Shown piece after piece: positions 18,687-28,123 of a stretch of 64,000 nt of DNA. The DNA is from Cupriavidus sp. U2 (lineage in GTDB: Bacteria > Pseudomonadota > Gammaproteobacteria > Burkholderiales > Burkholderiaceae), in NCBI RefSeq assembly GCF_009663685.2, contig NZ_RCOG02000001.1, positions 248,152 through 312,151 of the forward strand, read 5' to 3'. Under the pieces are notes generated by a model. That model was not told where the DNA came from. It worked only from the letters and a program-made list of their open reading frames with translations, and searched no databases. How positions within the stretch are numbered: position 1 is the first letter of the stretch; every line of letters starts with the position of its first letter. A program made the position numbers and the translations under genes.

Positions 18687-18692
18687 TATAAT
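18687..18692 (+). promoter_or_regulatory. -10 hexamer for rppH
   Basis: A perfect TATAAT 32 bp before the rppH start codon in the proS/rppH divergent gap. No convincing -35 lies 16-18 bp upstream, so the start site near 18699 is an inference. A GGATTCGAGGTG Shine-Dalgarno region follows. Confidence 0.5.
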
Positions 18693-18724
18693 CGACGTAA
18701 TTCTAAAGGATTCGAGGTGCAGTC

Positions 18725-19438
18725 ATGCTCGATCGTGAAGGCTTTCGCCCGAACGTCGGCATCATCCTCATCAACGCACGTAACGAGGTTTTCTGGGGCA
18801 AGCGAATCGGCGAACACTCCTGGCAGTTTCCGCAAGGTGGCATCAAGTACGGCGAGACGCCGGAACAGGCCATGTTCCGCGAGCTGCAAGAAGAAGTCGG
18901 GCTGCTTCCGGAGCACGTCAGGATCGTCGGTCGCACGCGCGACTGGCTGCGTTATGAGGTGCCGGACAAGTTCATTCGCCGCGAGATCCGCGGCCACTAC
19001 AAGGGCCAGAAGCAGATCTGGTTTCTGCTGCGCATGGTGTGTCGCGATTGCGACATCCACCTACGCGCGAGCGACCATCCGGAGTTCGATGCCTGGCGCT
19101 GGAGCGAGTACTGGGTACCGCTCGACGCCGTGATCGAATTCAAGCGCGATGTCTACCAGCTGGCGCTGACCGAGCTGTCGCGGTTCCTGAACCGTGGACG
19201 CGTGCCGCTGAGCCCCTATGGGCATCACCATATGGGACACGGCCGGCACGGCGAAGGCGCGCGTGCGCCCCGGCAGCCCGAGACCGTGCCAGCGGCGGCC
19301 TTGCAGGCGGCCACCGCAGGCAACGGCCAGCCCGCCCATGTCGTCGATGAGACGGCTGCCATGGACGCGGCGGCCATCGTGCCCGAAACCTCTCTTTCGC
19401 CGGACCAGCCGGCGACCAACAAACGGAGTCATGGATGA
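18725..19438 (+). CDS. rppH: RNA pyrophosphohydrolase RppH
   Basis: A Nudix hydrolase that removes pyrophosphate from 5'-triphosphate RNA ends, starting RNase E-dependent mRNA decay. The Nudix box spans about residues 38-60 ([12 protein letters not shown] then RELQEEVGL), and RppH-type segments WQFPQGG and WFLLRMV are present. The catalytic domain ends near residue 160. The remaining 75 or so residues are a low-complexity Ala/Gly/Pro/His tail absent from E. coli RppH (176 residues) but of a kind common in Burkholderiales homologues. The stop overlaps the next gene by 4 bp. Confidence 0.93.
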   Translation: MLDREGFRPNVGIILINARNEVFWGKRIGEHSWQFPQGGIKYGETPEQAMFRELQEEVGLLPEHVRIVGRTRDWLRYEVPDKFIRREIRGHYKGQKQIWFLLRMVCRDCDIHLRASDHPEFDAWRWSEYWVPLDAVIEFKRDVYQLALTELSRFLNRGRVPLSPYGHHHMGHGRHGEGARAPRQPETVPAAALQAATAGNGQPAHVVDETAAMDAAAIVPETSLSPDQPATNKRSHG

Positions 19439-20013
19439 CTAGTTTCAGCGGCCGGAGTCTTCGCTTCGGCCTGTTGCTGGCGGCAGCCTGCCTGGCGCTC
19501 GCCGGCTGCAAGACCACCGCCAAGGGCATGCCCGAGGAAGAACAGCCGGCGTCCGACAGCGGCTTCATCAACCCCTTCGAGGACCGGCCGTTCAAGGAAG
19601 TCCAAACGGCGCTGCCGGCCCTGCCCCAGGATGCGGACCTGATCCCGTTCACGGTCAACGATTCGTCGGACTTCCGCTTCATGGTCGATCCGAAGTCGAT
19701 CTCGGTCGGCCCGGACCGCGTGGTGCGCTATACGGTGGTCATCACCAGCGCCGGTGGCGGCCGCAATGTCAGCTATGAAGGCATGCGCTGCGATGCGTTC
19801 GAGCGCCGCATCTACGCCACGCTGCCCAAGGGCGCCACGGCCTGGGTGCCGAACCTGGGCGAGGACCGCGACATGTGGATCCGCATGCAGACCCGTTCCC
19901 GCAACGCCTATGCGGCCACGCTGGCCACCGATTATTTCTGCGAAGGCCGCACGGTGGCCGGCAAGCCGGAGCAAATGATCCGCGACCTGAAGGCCTACGC
20001 GCCCAGCCGCTGA
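19435..20013 (+). CDS. CNP1-like family lipoprotein
   Basis: A 192-residue predicted outer-membrane or periplasmic lipoprotein. The signal sequence ends in a lipobox LALAGC with C25 as the lipidated residue. The body (about residues 55-185) matches the CNP1-like family, including a conserved Cys pair (MRCDAF, DYFCEG) that may form a disulphide. The family takes its name from a cryptic neisserial protein and has no settled function. Its start overlaps the rppH stop (ATGA), so it is co-expressed with RppH. It is followed at once by an intrinsic terminator. Confidence 0.82.
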   Translation: MTSFSGRSLRFGLLLAAACLALAGCKTTAKGMPEEEQPASDSGFINPFEDRPFKEVQTALPALPQDADLIPFTVNDSSDFRFMVDPKSISVGPDRVVRYTVVITSAGGGRNVSYEGMRCDAFERRIYATLPKGATAWVPNLGEDRDMWIRMQTRSRNAYAATLATDYFCEGRTVAGKPEQMIRDLKAYAPSR

Positions 20014-20028
20014 CCGGCCCTTCGGCAC

Positions 20029-20064
20029 AAAAAAGGCGAGTACCCGAGGGGACTCGCCTTTTTT
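20029..20064. terminator. Bidirectional intrinsic terminator between rppH operon and proB
   Basis: A 13-bp stem (AAAAAAGGCGAGT / ACTCGCCTTTTTT) with a 10-nt loop. Tracts of T follow the stem on the plus strand and precede it as A on the minus strand, so it serves both the CNP1-like gene and the converging proB. Confidence 0.9.
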
Positions 20065-20103
20065 CATGGGCACCGGCCCGACCCGGCCTGCGCCGGACCC
20101 GCG

Positions 20104-21222
20104 TCAGACCAGCACGAGGTTGTCGCGATGGATCAGCTCGGGCTCGTTCAGATGACCCAGTACCGACTCGATTTCCGACGACGGCTTGCGGGCGATCAAC
20201 CTGGCCTCGGCGCTTGAATAGTTGGTGATGCCGCGCGCCACCTCGCGGCCGCTGCTGTCGACACAGGCCACCACTTCGCCGCGCGCGAACTCGCCCTGCA
20301 CCTCGGTCACGCCGATCGGCAGCAGCGACTTGCCGCCGCCCGTCAGCTTTTCGACGGCGCCGGCATCGATGACCACGCGCCCGCGCAGCTGCAGGTGATC
20401 CGCCATCCATTGCTTGCGCGCCGTCAGCCGGCCCGTGGGCGCCAGCAGCTGCGTGCCGATGGCTTCGCCTGCCGCCAGGCGGCCCAGCACGTCCTGCTCG
20501 CGGCCCGATGCAATCGTGGTGTGCGCGCCCGACTTGGCAGCCCGCTTGGCCGCCAGGATCTTGGTCAGCATGCCGCCACGCCCGATGGACGTGCCCGCGC
20601 CGCCCGCCATGGCTTCCAGCTCCGGCGTGCCGGCCAGCGCCTCGTGGACGAATTCGGCATCCGGGTCCTTGCGCGGGTCGGCCGTGTACAGGCCACGCTG
20701 GTCGGTCAGGATCACCAGCGCATCGCCCTCGATCAGGTTCGTGACCAGCGCGCCCAGCGTGTCGTTGTCGCCGAACTTGATTTCGTCGGTGACCACGGTG
20801 TCGTTCTCGTTGATGATCGGCACCACGCCCAGGCTCAGGAGCGTCAGCAGCGTGGAGCGCGCATTGAGATAGCGTTCGCGGTCGGCCAGGTCGGCGTGGG
20901 TCAGCAATACCTGCGCCGTGCGGATGCCGTAACGGCCGAACTGGCTCTCGTAGACCTGGGCCAGGCCCATCTGGCCCACCGCGGCGGCGGCCTGCAGTTC
21001 ATGGATTTCCTTCGGCCGGCGGGTCCAGCCCAGCCGCTGCATGCCTTCGGCAATGGCCCCGGAACTTACCAGCACCACTTCCTTGCCCGTCCCGCGCAGC
21101 TTGGCGATCTGGGCGGCCCAGCGCGCAATGGCGTCGTGATCCAGCCCCTTGCCGTCGTTGGTGACCAGGCTCGAACCCACTTTGACGACGATACGCTTTG
21201 CCTGGGCGATGACCGATTGCAT
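20104..21222 (-). CDS. proB: Glutamate 5-kinase
   Basis: The first enzyme of proline synthesis: it phosphorylates glutamate with ATP and is feedback-inhibited by proline. At 372 residues it has the amino-acid-kinase domain ([11 protein letters not shown] at the start, NENDTV, GGMLTKI) and a C-terminal PUA domain (from about residue 275, [10 protein letters not shown]). The ATG at 21222 is well placed. It lies 51 bp after obgE on the same strand, as is usual in beta- and gammaproteobacteria. proA is not in the window. Confidence 0.96.
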   Translation of the reverse strand: MQSVIAQAKRIVVKVGSSLVTNDGKGLDHDAIARWAAQIAKLRGTGKEVVLVSSGAIAEGMQRLGWTRRPKEIHELQAAAAVGQMGLAQVYESQFGRYGIRTAQVLLTHADLADRERYLNARSTLLTLLSLGVVPIINENDTVVTDEIKFGDNDTLGALVTNLIEGDALVILTDQRGLYTADPRKDPDAEFVHEALAGTPELEAMAGGAGTSIGRGGMLTKILAAKRAAKSGAHTTIASGREQDVLGRLAAGEAIGTQLLAPTGRLTARKQWMADHLQLRGRVVIDAGAVEKLTGGGKSLLPIGVTEVQGEFARGEVVACVDSSGREVARGITNYSSAEARLIARKPSSEIESVLGHLNEPELIHRDNLVLV

Positions 21223-21273
21223 GACGAGTTCCCTGTCTCCGAGCCGTGGTAGTTGTGTTGAAGGTGTGACAGC

Positions 21274-22569
<1,296 letters not shown>

Positions 22570-22572
22570 TTA

Positions 22573-22833
22573 TCAGGCCGCCGGAACGACGCTGACTTGC
22601 TGCTTCTTGGCAGCGCCCTTGACTGCGAACTGCACGTGGCCGTCGACCAGTGCAAACAGCGTGTGGTCCTTGCCGACACCCACGTTGTCGCCAGCGTGCA
22701 CGCGCGTGCCGCGTTGACGAACGATGATGCCGCCGGCGTTGATGGCCTGACCACCGTACACCTTCACGCCCAGACGCTTCGATTCCGAATCACGTCCGTT
22801 CCGCGTAGAGCCGCCGCCTTTTTTCTGTGCCAT
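22573..22833 (-). CDS. rpmA: 50S ribosomal protein L27
   Basis: An 86-residue large-subunit protein whose N terminus reaches the peptidyl-transferase centre. The sequence [19 protein letters not shown] and [10 protein letters not shown] are standard for L27. No N-terminal cleavage extension of the Firmicutes type is present. It lies 51 bp after rplU in the usual order. Confidence 0.98.
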   Translation of the reverse strand: MAQKKGGGSTRNGRDSESKRLGVKVYGGQAINAGGIIVRQRGTRVHAGDNVGVGKDHTLFALVDGHVQFAVKGAAKKQQVSVVPAA

Positions 22834-22884
22834 GTCTTAACTCCTGTTGACCTATTGCGAGGAAACCTGTTTCCGAGCCGTGGC

Positions 22885-23196
22885 TCAGGCAACGATGGCT
22901 TCGATGCGCAGTTCGGTGTAATTCTGACGATGGCCCTGACGCTTCTGGTAGTGCTTGCGACGGCGCATCTTGAAGATCTTCACCTTGTCGTGACGACCTT
23001 GGGCGATAACGGTAGCCTTGACGGAAGCCCCGCTCACCAGCGGCGTACCAAACTTGATTTGGTCGCCAGCGCCCACTGCGAGCACCTGGTCCAGCGTGAT
23101 TTCTGCGCCAATGTCAGCCGGTATCTGTTCTACTTTCAGTTTTTCGCCAGCAGCAACCTTGTATTGCTTGCCGCCGGTTTTTACGACCGCGTACAT
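22885..23196 (-). CDS. rplU: 50S ribosomal protein L21
   Basis: A 103-residue 23S rRNA-binding protein with the family start [14 protein letters not shown] and the C-terminal signature [14 protein letters not shown]-like segment. The ATG at 23196 is the family start although the frame is open further upstream. It is first in the rplU-rpmA unit and is transcribed from a good promoter at 23314-23342. Confidence 0.98.
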   Translation of the reverse strand: MYAVVKTGGKQYKVAAGEKLKVEQIPADIGAEITLDQVLAVGAGDQIKFGTPLVSGASVKATVIAQGRHDKVKIFKMRRRKHYQKRQGHRQNYTELRIEAIVA

Positions 23197-23313
23197 TGTC
23201 GAACCTCTCGATGTTGATTGAAACGATGAATGCTGCCCCGGGAGGCCCGAAGCCGGCGCCGTTTCGTGCGCCGCAGACGGTGCGCGCATGAAACGCGACC
23301 GAAGGAACCGCAA

Positions 23314-23342
23314 ATTATAATCCGGTTTACGGAAAAGCGCAA
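23314..23342 (-). promoter_or_regulatory. Promoter of rplU-rpmA
   Basis: On the minus strand TTGCGC (23342-23337), a 17-bp spacer, then a perfect TATAAT (23319-23314). The transcript would start near 23307 and give a leader of about 110 nt, long enough for ribosomal-protein or stringent control. Confidence 0.75.
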
Positions 23343-23412
23343 AGAAAACAACGGGATAGCCGGCCGGACGCCGGTTGAGGCGGGCGGCGCACTTCCGGCG
23401 TTGCGCGCAGGA

Positions 23413-23511
23413 TCAGGTCAGGTCGGCCAGCAGAAACCCGGCCAGGGCAGCGAACGCCACCCACCAGGCGGTGCGGCGGACATGCCGGCGGGATGCATGG
23501 GGCTTGTCCAT
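23413..23511 (-). CDS. Possible 32-residue single-helix membrane microprotein
   Basis: The frame reads a basic start (MDKPHASRRHVRRT) followed by one hydrophobic helix (AWWVAFAALAGFLLADL) and ends. A TATAAT lies on the minus strand at 23523-23518, six bases before the ATG, so a transcript from it would begin at or next to the start codon, i.e. leaderless. No Shine-Dalgarno is present. The topology is typical of short inner-membrane proteins with a cytoplasmic, positive N terminus. No family was recognised and the frame could be chance. Confidence 0.35.
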   Translation of the reverse strand: MDKPHASRRHVRRTAWWVAFAALAGFLLADLT

Positions 23512-23619
23512 GGCGGCATTATAGGGGCGCCAGCGCCGCCGCAGACACCCTTCCCCCGCCGCGCCTGACATTCCCTTCCATCCCGCGCCAGCGACAGCCA
23601 TAGTCACATCGGCATCGCA

Positions 23620-23637
23620 TATAATCCTCCGGTTTTG
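23620..23637 (+). promoter_or_regulatory. ispB -10 box and 5' exon bearing IBS2-IBS1
   Basis: TATAAT (23620-23625) is followed by CCTCCG (IBS2, 23626-23631) and GTTTTG (IBS1, 23632-23637), and then the intron. The -10 is perfect, but no good -35 is seen. It points toward ispB, from which it is now separated by about 3 kb of intron. The predicted start near 23632 would leave only about six exon bases in the transcript. Confidence 0.6.
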
Positions 23638-24796
23638 GTGCGACACGCACGCTCGTGTCCGGGTAGCTCCAACGTAAGGAGCATCGACCTTTCGTTGAGA
23701 CAAGGGGAAAGCTTCGGCCTGAACCGTCCAATCTCAACCATTTCTTGCTTTGACAAGCCCAGCCGCAAGGCTGGAGCGAGTCCATGTGTTGCGGGAAGGC
23801 CAGCGTATCGGCTAACTCGCAGCTTGCTATTTGCTGGATGGATTTCCAGCCATTGCCCAAAGGCGGGGACGCTTGCCTTTGGGCAGGTGTCTTTGCAGTA
23901 CGCGCTCTCCCCGGAGGGTGCGGGTGGACATGCAGCGGCAGTTTCGCTGCGTGTTCGCTACATAGCGTTTAAACCGACCCAGTAGGGTCGGCGCTACGTT
24001 CTTTGGGACGCAGGCCATGTGCTCACAAGAGCCCGCCTGTCGTCAAGCGCCTGCCAGCACGGAGGCACTGAAGTAATGAAGTGAGGTTTCCCGGAGCGTA
24101 TAGCTCTGCGCGTTATGGTTCGGTCGAATACACCCGCGAGGGTGCCTCGATAGAGAACCTGCTATGCGACTAGCAGTAGCCTATGGAGACATGCGTCACT
24201 GGTTAACGGTGGGGTATGAAGCTCTCCTGACAACGCTGCCCCCGTAAGGGTGCGTCCATGCCGTGAGGCCGGGATGTAGAGGCTCCCAGCAGCAAAGGGG
24301 TCGAGGTGCGGGCTGGCTGGTATGGGTAACGTAGTGAACTGCTGATAAACGTCGTAAGGATTGCGGTGCCAAAGCTGCTGATAGGCACTAACCAAACGGT
24401 ACGTGGTCGGATGCCCCGCTCAAAACTCGGGACACGTCGCTAGTATGACCACCGGCGGAGAGGCAGGCCCTAACCCAGTCGTGTAATGCGCAGGGAACGT
24501 GGTAAGCCCGTATGGCTGCCGGAGTGCAATTTGACTCAGGCAGGCGAACCGTAAGGAACGCTGTTGGCTGTGCGGGTATGGGAGGTTGGAGAAAGCGAAC
24601 GCCAGGCTGTAATGGTCCGGATAGGGGTTGAAACATCATCCCACGCGAAAGCGGGCAGACTTCCAACTGGTCTCTCGTCGCAAGACGGCTGACTGAACTC
24701 GCTTGTTTAATTTTCTTCCCTTTGGGGGGTGACATGCCCCCCAAGGGGGCATGTTGTCTCTGCTGTTTGGGGAAGTCCTCAAGATAGGAGAGCAGC

Positions 24797-26497
24797 ATGG
24801 AAGTATTGATCCGAGAGGATGAATCTGCGCCCTCCGGCATCCCGCAACGATGGGGCGACATCAATTGGCGCCGCGTCGATCGGAATGTTCGGGCAATGCA
24901 GATTCGAATTGCGAAGGCAACACAGGAAGGGGATTGGCGCCGGGTGAAAGCCCTGCAACGATCCCTGACCCGCTCGTTTTCCGCCAAAGCATCGGCGGTA
25001 AGGCGAGTGGCGATGAACCAAGGTGCGCGGACGGCAGGAGTCGACCGCGAAAAGTGGAAATCGCCTGAAGCCCGATGGGAAGCCATCGGGCGGTTGAAGC
25101 ACCGGGGGTACCGCCCGCTGCCGTTAAGGCGGGTTTACATCCCCAAGGCCAACGGAAAGGAACGCCCTCTGGGTATCCCGACCATGTTGGACAGAGCCAT
25201 GCAGGCGTTGTATCTGCTGGCGCTGGAACCAGTGTCCGAAGGGACGAGCGATCCGAACTCCTATGGGTTCCGGATCAATCGATCCACGGCGGATGCCATG
25301 TCCCAGCTATTCGTCAATTTGTCCAGAAAGGCTTCGGCCCAATGGATCCTAGAAGCGGATATCAAAGGGTGTTTCGACCATATCAGTCACGACTGGCTGG
25401 AGCGCAATGTCCCTATGGACAAAGCAATCCTGCGGAAGTGGCTGAAAGCTGGCGTGGTATTTCAGGGCCAGTTTCAGGCGACCGACGCTGGAACACCACA
25501 GGGGGGCATCATTTCCCCGACCTTGGCTAACGTGGCACTGAATGGGTTGGAACAACAACTGGTCGAGTCCCTACGGGCAAAGCTGGGAGTAACCAACACG
25601 AAGAAGCTGAAAGTGAATGTCGTACGGTATGCAGATGACTTCGTGATCACCGGCAACACGCCGGAAGTCCTAGAAAACGAAGTGAAGCCGTGGGTGGAAC
25701 AGTTCCTAGCAACAAGGGGGCTTTCGCTATCCACGGAGAAAACGCGAATCGTCAACATCGCCGAAGGCTTTGACTTCCTTGGGTGGAATTTCCGGAAGTA
25801 CTCGGGAACACTGCTCATCAAACCGAGCAAGAAGAACGCACAAACGTTTTATCGCAAGGTCAAGGAGGTCATCAGTGCTCACAGCGGGCGAAAGCAGGCG
25901 GACCTAGTCCAAACGCTGAACCCGATGCTCAGGGGCTGGGCGCAGTATCACAGCCCAGTGGTTGCGAAGGCGACGTTCACCCGAATGGAGCACCTGATAT
26001 TTAGGGCGCTGTGGAGGTGGGCAAAACGGCGACATCGAAGAAAGAAAGTTGAATGGGTGCGAAAGAAATACTTCGCATCAATCGATGATCGGAATTGGGT
26101 GTTCGGTTCCACGGAAGTGAACAAGGCTGGCGAACGCTACTGGAAAGGACTGTATTCGATCCCGAGTACGCCTATCCGGAGGCACAAGAAGGTGCGGGGG
26201 GACTACAACCCTTTCGACCCAGCGCAGGAAATGTATGGCGAAACGCTGCGACAGGAACGCATGGCAGAAAGCATGGCGTACCGGAAGCAGTGGGCAAAGC
26301 TGTTCATGTCCCAGCGAGGCTTGTGCGCGGTGTGTCACAGCGCGATAAGCAAAGAGACCGGGTGGCATGACCACCACATCGAACCCAGAGTAGCAGGCGG
26401 GTCCGACGCTCTAAGCAATCGTGTACTGGTACATCCCGACTGCCATGTCCAGGTTCATCACTATGGCAGAGCCGCAGTGAAGCCGGTGTTTGAGTAA
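24797..26497 (+). CDS. ltrA: Group II intron-encoded reverse transcriptase/maturase with HNH endonuclease
   Basis: A 566-residue multifunctional protein that binds the intron RNA, helps it splice, and copies it into target DNA. In order it has an RVT-N segment (about residues 17-100, ending YRPLPLRRVYIPK); the reverse transcriptase with GIPTMLDRAMQ, GCFDHISHDWL, GTPQGGIISP and the active-site YADD (about residue 280); the maturase domain X (LNPMLRGWAQYH); and a C-terminal HNH nuclease with CAVCHS, DHHIEPRVAGGSD and HPDCH. The ATG at 24797 follows TAGGAGAGCAGC. All catalytic residues look intact. It lies in intron domain IV. Confidence 0.96.
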   Translation: MEVLIREDESAPSGIPQRWGDINWRRVDRNVRAMQIRIAKATQEGDWRRVKALQRSLTRSFSAKASAVRRVAMNQGARTAGVDREKWKSPEARWEAIGRLKHRGYRPLPLRRVYIPKANGKERPLGIPTMLDRAMQALYLLALEPVSEGTSDPNSYGFRINRSTADAMSQLFVNLSRKASAQWILEADIKGCFDHISHDWLERNVPMDKAILRKWLKAGVVFQGQFQATDAGTPQGGIISPTLANVALNGLEQQLVESLRAKLGVTNTKKLKVNVVRYADDFVITGNTPEVLENEVKPWVEQFLATRGLSLSTEKTRIVNIAEGFDFLGWNFRKYSGTLLIKPSKKNAQTFYRKVKEVISAHSGRKQADLVQTLNPMLRGWAQYHSPVVAKATFTRMEHLIFRALWRWAKRRHRRKKVEWVRKKYFASIDDRNWVFGSTEVNKAGERYWKGLYSIPSTPIRRHKKVRGDYNPFDPAQEMYGETLRQERMAESMAYRKQWAKLFMSQRGLCAVCHSAISKETGWHDHHIEPRVAGGSDALSNRVLVHPDCHVQVHHYGRAAVKPVFE

Positions 26498-26519
26498 CTC
26501 ATACATTTTGTAGAGGCTT

Positions 26520-26596
26520 GAGCCGTATGCGGGGAAAACTCGCACGTACGGTTCTTAGGGGGGAGGGATCCAGCAATGGGTTCCTCCTACCCTCCC
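26520..26596 (+). ncRNA. Group II intron domains V and VI
   Basis: Domain V begins GAGCCGTATGCGG, contains the catalytic AGC triad at 26521-26523 and closes with CGTACGGTTC. Domain VI pairs GGGGGGAGGG with the C/T-rich strand ending ACCC, leaving one unpaired A at 26589, the expected branch-point nucleotide. Together they form the splicing active site and lariat branch point. Confidence 0.9.
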
Positions 26597-26613
26597 GAAA
26601 CGGTGATCTCATC

Positions 26614-27591
26614 TTGTCCCAGTCTTCCGCCACTGCCTTGCTTGCCCCGGTCGCTGCCGACATGCGCGCCGTTGACGCCGTGATCCGCCGACGCCTGTCG
26701 TCGGAAGTCCCGCTGGTCGAACAGATTGGCGAATACATCATCAGCGCGGGCGGCAAGCGCCTGCGCCCGGTCATCCTGCTGCTGTCGGCGCGCGCGTTCG
26801 GCTACGAGGGTCATCGCCATCACGAACTGGCCGCGGTGGTGGAGTTCATCCACACCGCCACGCTGCTGCACGACGACGTGGTGGACGAATCCGAACTGCG
26901 CCGGGGCCGCCAGACCGCCAACGCCGTGTTCGGCAATGCCGCCAGCGTGCTGGTCGGCGATTTCCTCTACTCGCGCGCGTTCCAGATGATGGTCGACGCC
27001 GGCAGCATGCGCATCATGGAGATTCTCTCCAACGCCACCAATGTGATCGCCGAGGGCGAGGTGCTGCAGCTGCTGAACATGCACGACCCCGATGTCACCG
27101 TGGAACGCTACCTGCAGGTGATCCGGTACAAGACGGCCAAGCTGTTCGAGGCTTCGGCGCAACTGGGCGCGGTACTGGCCGGCGCCGACGCCGCCATGGA
27201 AGAAGCGGCCGCCGAGTACGGCCGGCGCATCGGCACGGCATTCCAGCTGATCGACGACATGCTGGACTACACGGCCAGCGCCGAGCAGATGGGCAAGAAC
27301 GCCGGCGACGACCTGCGTGAAGGCAAGCCCACGCTGCCGCTGCTGCACCTGCTGGAGCATGGCACGGCCGAGCAGCGCGAACTGGCCCGTGACGCCATCG
27401 TGCAAGGCGGCACCGAACACTTCGACGCCGTCTTCTCGGCCATCCACGCCAGCGGCGCGCTCGAAGTAACGTTCGCGGCCGCGCGCCACGAGGCCGAAGC
27501 CGCCGAGCGGGCCGCCATGCAGTTTCCGGACTCGCCGCTCAAGAACACGCTGATCGAGCTGTGCGCGTTCTCGCTGCAGCGGCAGAGCTGA
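26614..27591 (+). CDS. ispB: Octaprenyl diphosphate synthase
   Basis: A trans-polyprenyl synthase making the C40 side chain of ubiquinone from FPP and IPP. The 325 residues show the first Asp-rich motif LLHDDVVDESELRRG and the second, FQLIDDMLDYTA, plus GGKRLRP for substrate binding. The TTG start at 26614 is chosen: GGTGA lies 7 nt upstream and the N terminus (MSQSSATALLAPVAADM) looks natural; the frame extends back into the intron without meaning. The group II intron ends about 17 bp before this codon, cutting the gene off from its TATAAT box. ispB is essential in organisms that depend on ubiquinone, so expression must pass through the intron. Confidence 0.94.
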   Translation: MSQSSATALLAPVAADMRAVDAVIRRRLSSEVPLVEQIGEYIISAGGKRLRPVILLLSARAFGYEGHRHHELAAVVEFIHTATLLHDDVVDESELRRGRQTANAVFGNAASVLVGDFLYSRAFQMMVDAGSMRIMEILSNATNVIAEGEVLQLLNMHDPDVTVERYLQVIRYKTAKLFEASAQLGAVLAGADAAMEEAAAEYGRRIGTAFQLIDDMLDYTASAEQMGKNAGDDLREGKPTLPLLHLLEHGTAEQRELARDAIVQGGTEHFDAVFSAIHASGALEVTFAAARHEAEAAERAAMQFPDSPLKNTLIELCAFSLQRQS

Positions 27592-27622
27592 CGGCGGGCG
27601 ATACTTTTTCTTGAGATGGTGC

Positions 27623-27651
27623 TTGCCAACTCCGGGAAACGCCGCTAGAAT
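27623..27651 (+). promoter_or_regulatory. Promoter of tRNA-Pro
   Basis: TTGCCA (27623-27628), a 17-bp spacer and TAGAAT (27646-27651), about 47 bp before the tRNA. Both hexamers are close to the sigma-70 consensus. Confidence 0.75.
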
Positions 27652-27697
27652 TTTATTCTTTGCTGCTGACGACGCACTGTCAGCCGGCAACAGAAAT

Positions 27698-27774
27698 CGG
27701 GGTGTAGCTTAGCCTGGTAGAGCGCTACGTTCGGGACGTAGAGGCCGGAGGTTCGAATCCTCTCACCCCGACCA
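27698..27774 (+). tRNA. tRNA-Pro(CGG)
   Basis: A 77-nt cloverleaf. The acceptor stem is CGGGGTG / CACCCCG, the anticodon loop TTCGGGA gives anticodon CGG between CTACG/CGTAG arms, the T loop is GGTTCGAATCC and the CCA end is encoded. It lies between ispB and pilB. No integrase or att duplication is adjacent. Confidence 0.97.
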
Positions 27775-27827
27775 GATTTCGATGCAAGGTGATGCAAGAC
27801 GTTGCCGGACATCACAGGTATCAGCAG

Positions 27828-27856
27828 AAAGCCGCACAGCGATGTGCGGCTTTTTT
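27828..27856 (+). terminator. Intrinsic terminator after tRNA-Pro
   Basis: A 10-bp stem (AAAGCCGCAC / GTGCGGCTTT) with a 6-nt loop, followed by a run of T. It ends the tRNA transcript, and perhaps ispB read-through, before pilB. The next 270 bp up to pilB hold a long pyrimidine-rich tract but no gene I can support. Confidence 0.9.
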
Positions 27857-28123
27857 GTTTTGGTCTCCCGCCCCTCCCCTCCTTTTCCCCCTTCTTTCCG
27901 CCGGACCGCGCCACCCCTCTTTCCGCCCCCCGCGCAAGTAGGGTTGCAGCCGTGTCGCGCAAACGCCAACGCGCACGCGCGCCAGCTTTACAAAAAGTGA
28001 CCCCGGCGGCAAACTGCCCCGATCCTGGGACCCACGCCCGCCGTCCCGACGCTGTCAACCGCGCCGTCCGCCGTTTTCCGCCCAGCCTTCGGCAGCCTGC
28101 GCACCTTGCATCGACTTTCGACC

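Larger units (their letters stand above)
23638..26596 (+). mobile_element. Full-length group II intron (chloroplast-like class) with RT/maturase
   Basis: The 5' end reads GTGCGAC, matching the group II GUGYG start. The 3' part has a canonical domain V (26520-26554) and a domain VI helix with a single bulged A at 26589. Two exon-binding sites fit the upstream exon exactly. EBS1 is CAAAAC (24421-24426), in a hairpin loop, against IBS1 GTTTTG. The EBS2 candidate is CGGAGG (23912-23917) against IBS2 CCTCCG. The RNA part before the ORF is long, about 1.16 kb, with a 10-bp stem at 24732-24754 in domain IV upstream of the ORF. The 3' boundary is estimated at seven bases after the bulged A and could be off by a few bases. 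The ORF is intact, so the element may be active. Confidence 0.9.

Noticed and set aside
24797-26497. The reverse transcriptase as part of a retron, DGR or defence system
   Set aside because: It has RT, maturase and HNH domains inside an RNA with clear domains V and VI and matching exon-binding sites, so it is a group II intron protein.
27698-27774. tRNA-Pro as an integration site for an island
   Set aside because: No integrase, no repeated tRNA end, and conserved genes on both sides.
27860-27935. Pyrimidine-rich tract before pilB as a regulatory element
   Set aside because: Low-complexity composition only; no repeat unit, hairpin or known motif could be defined.
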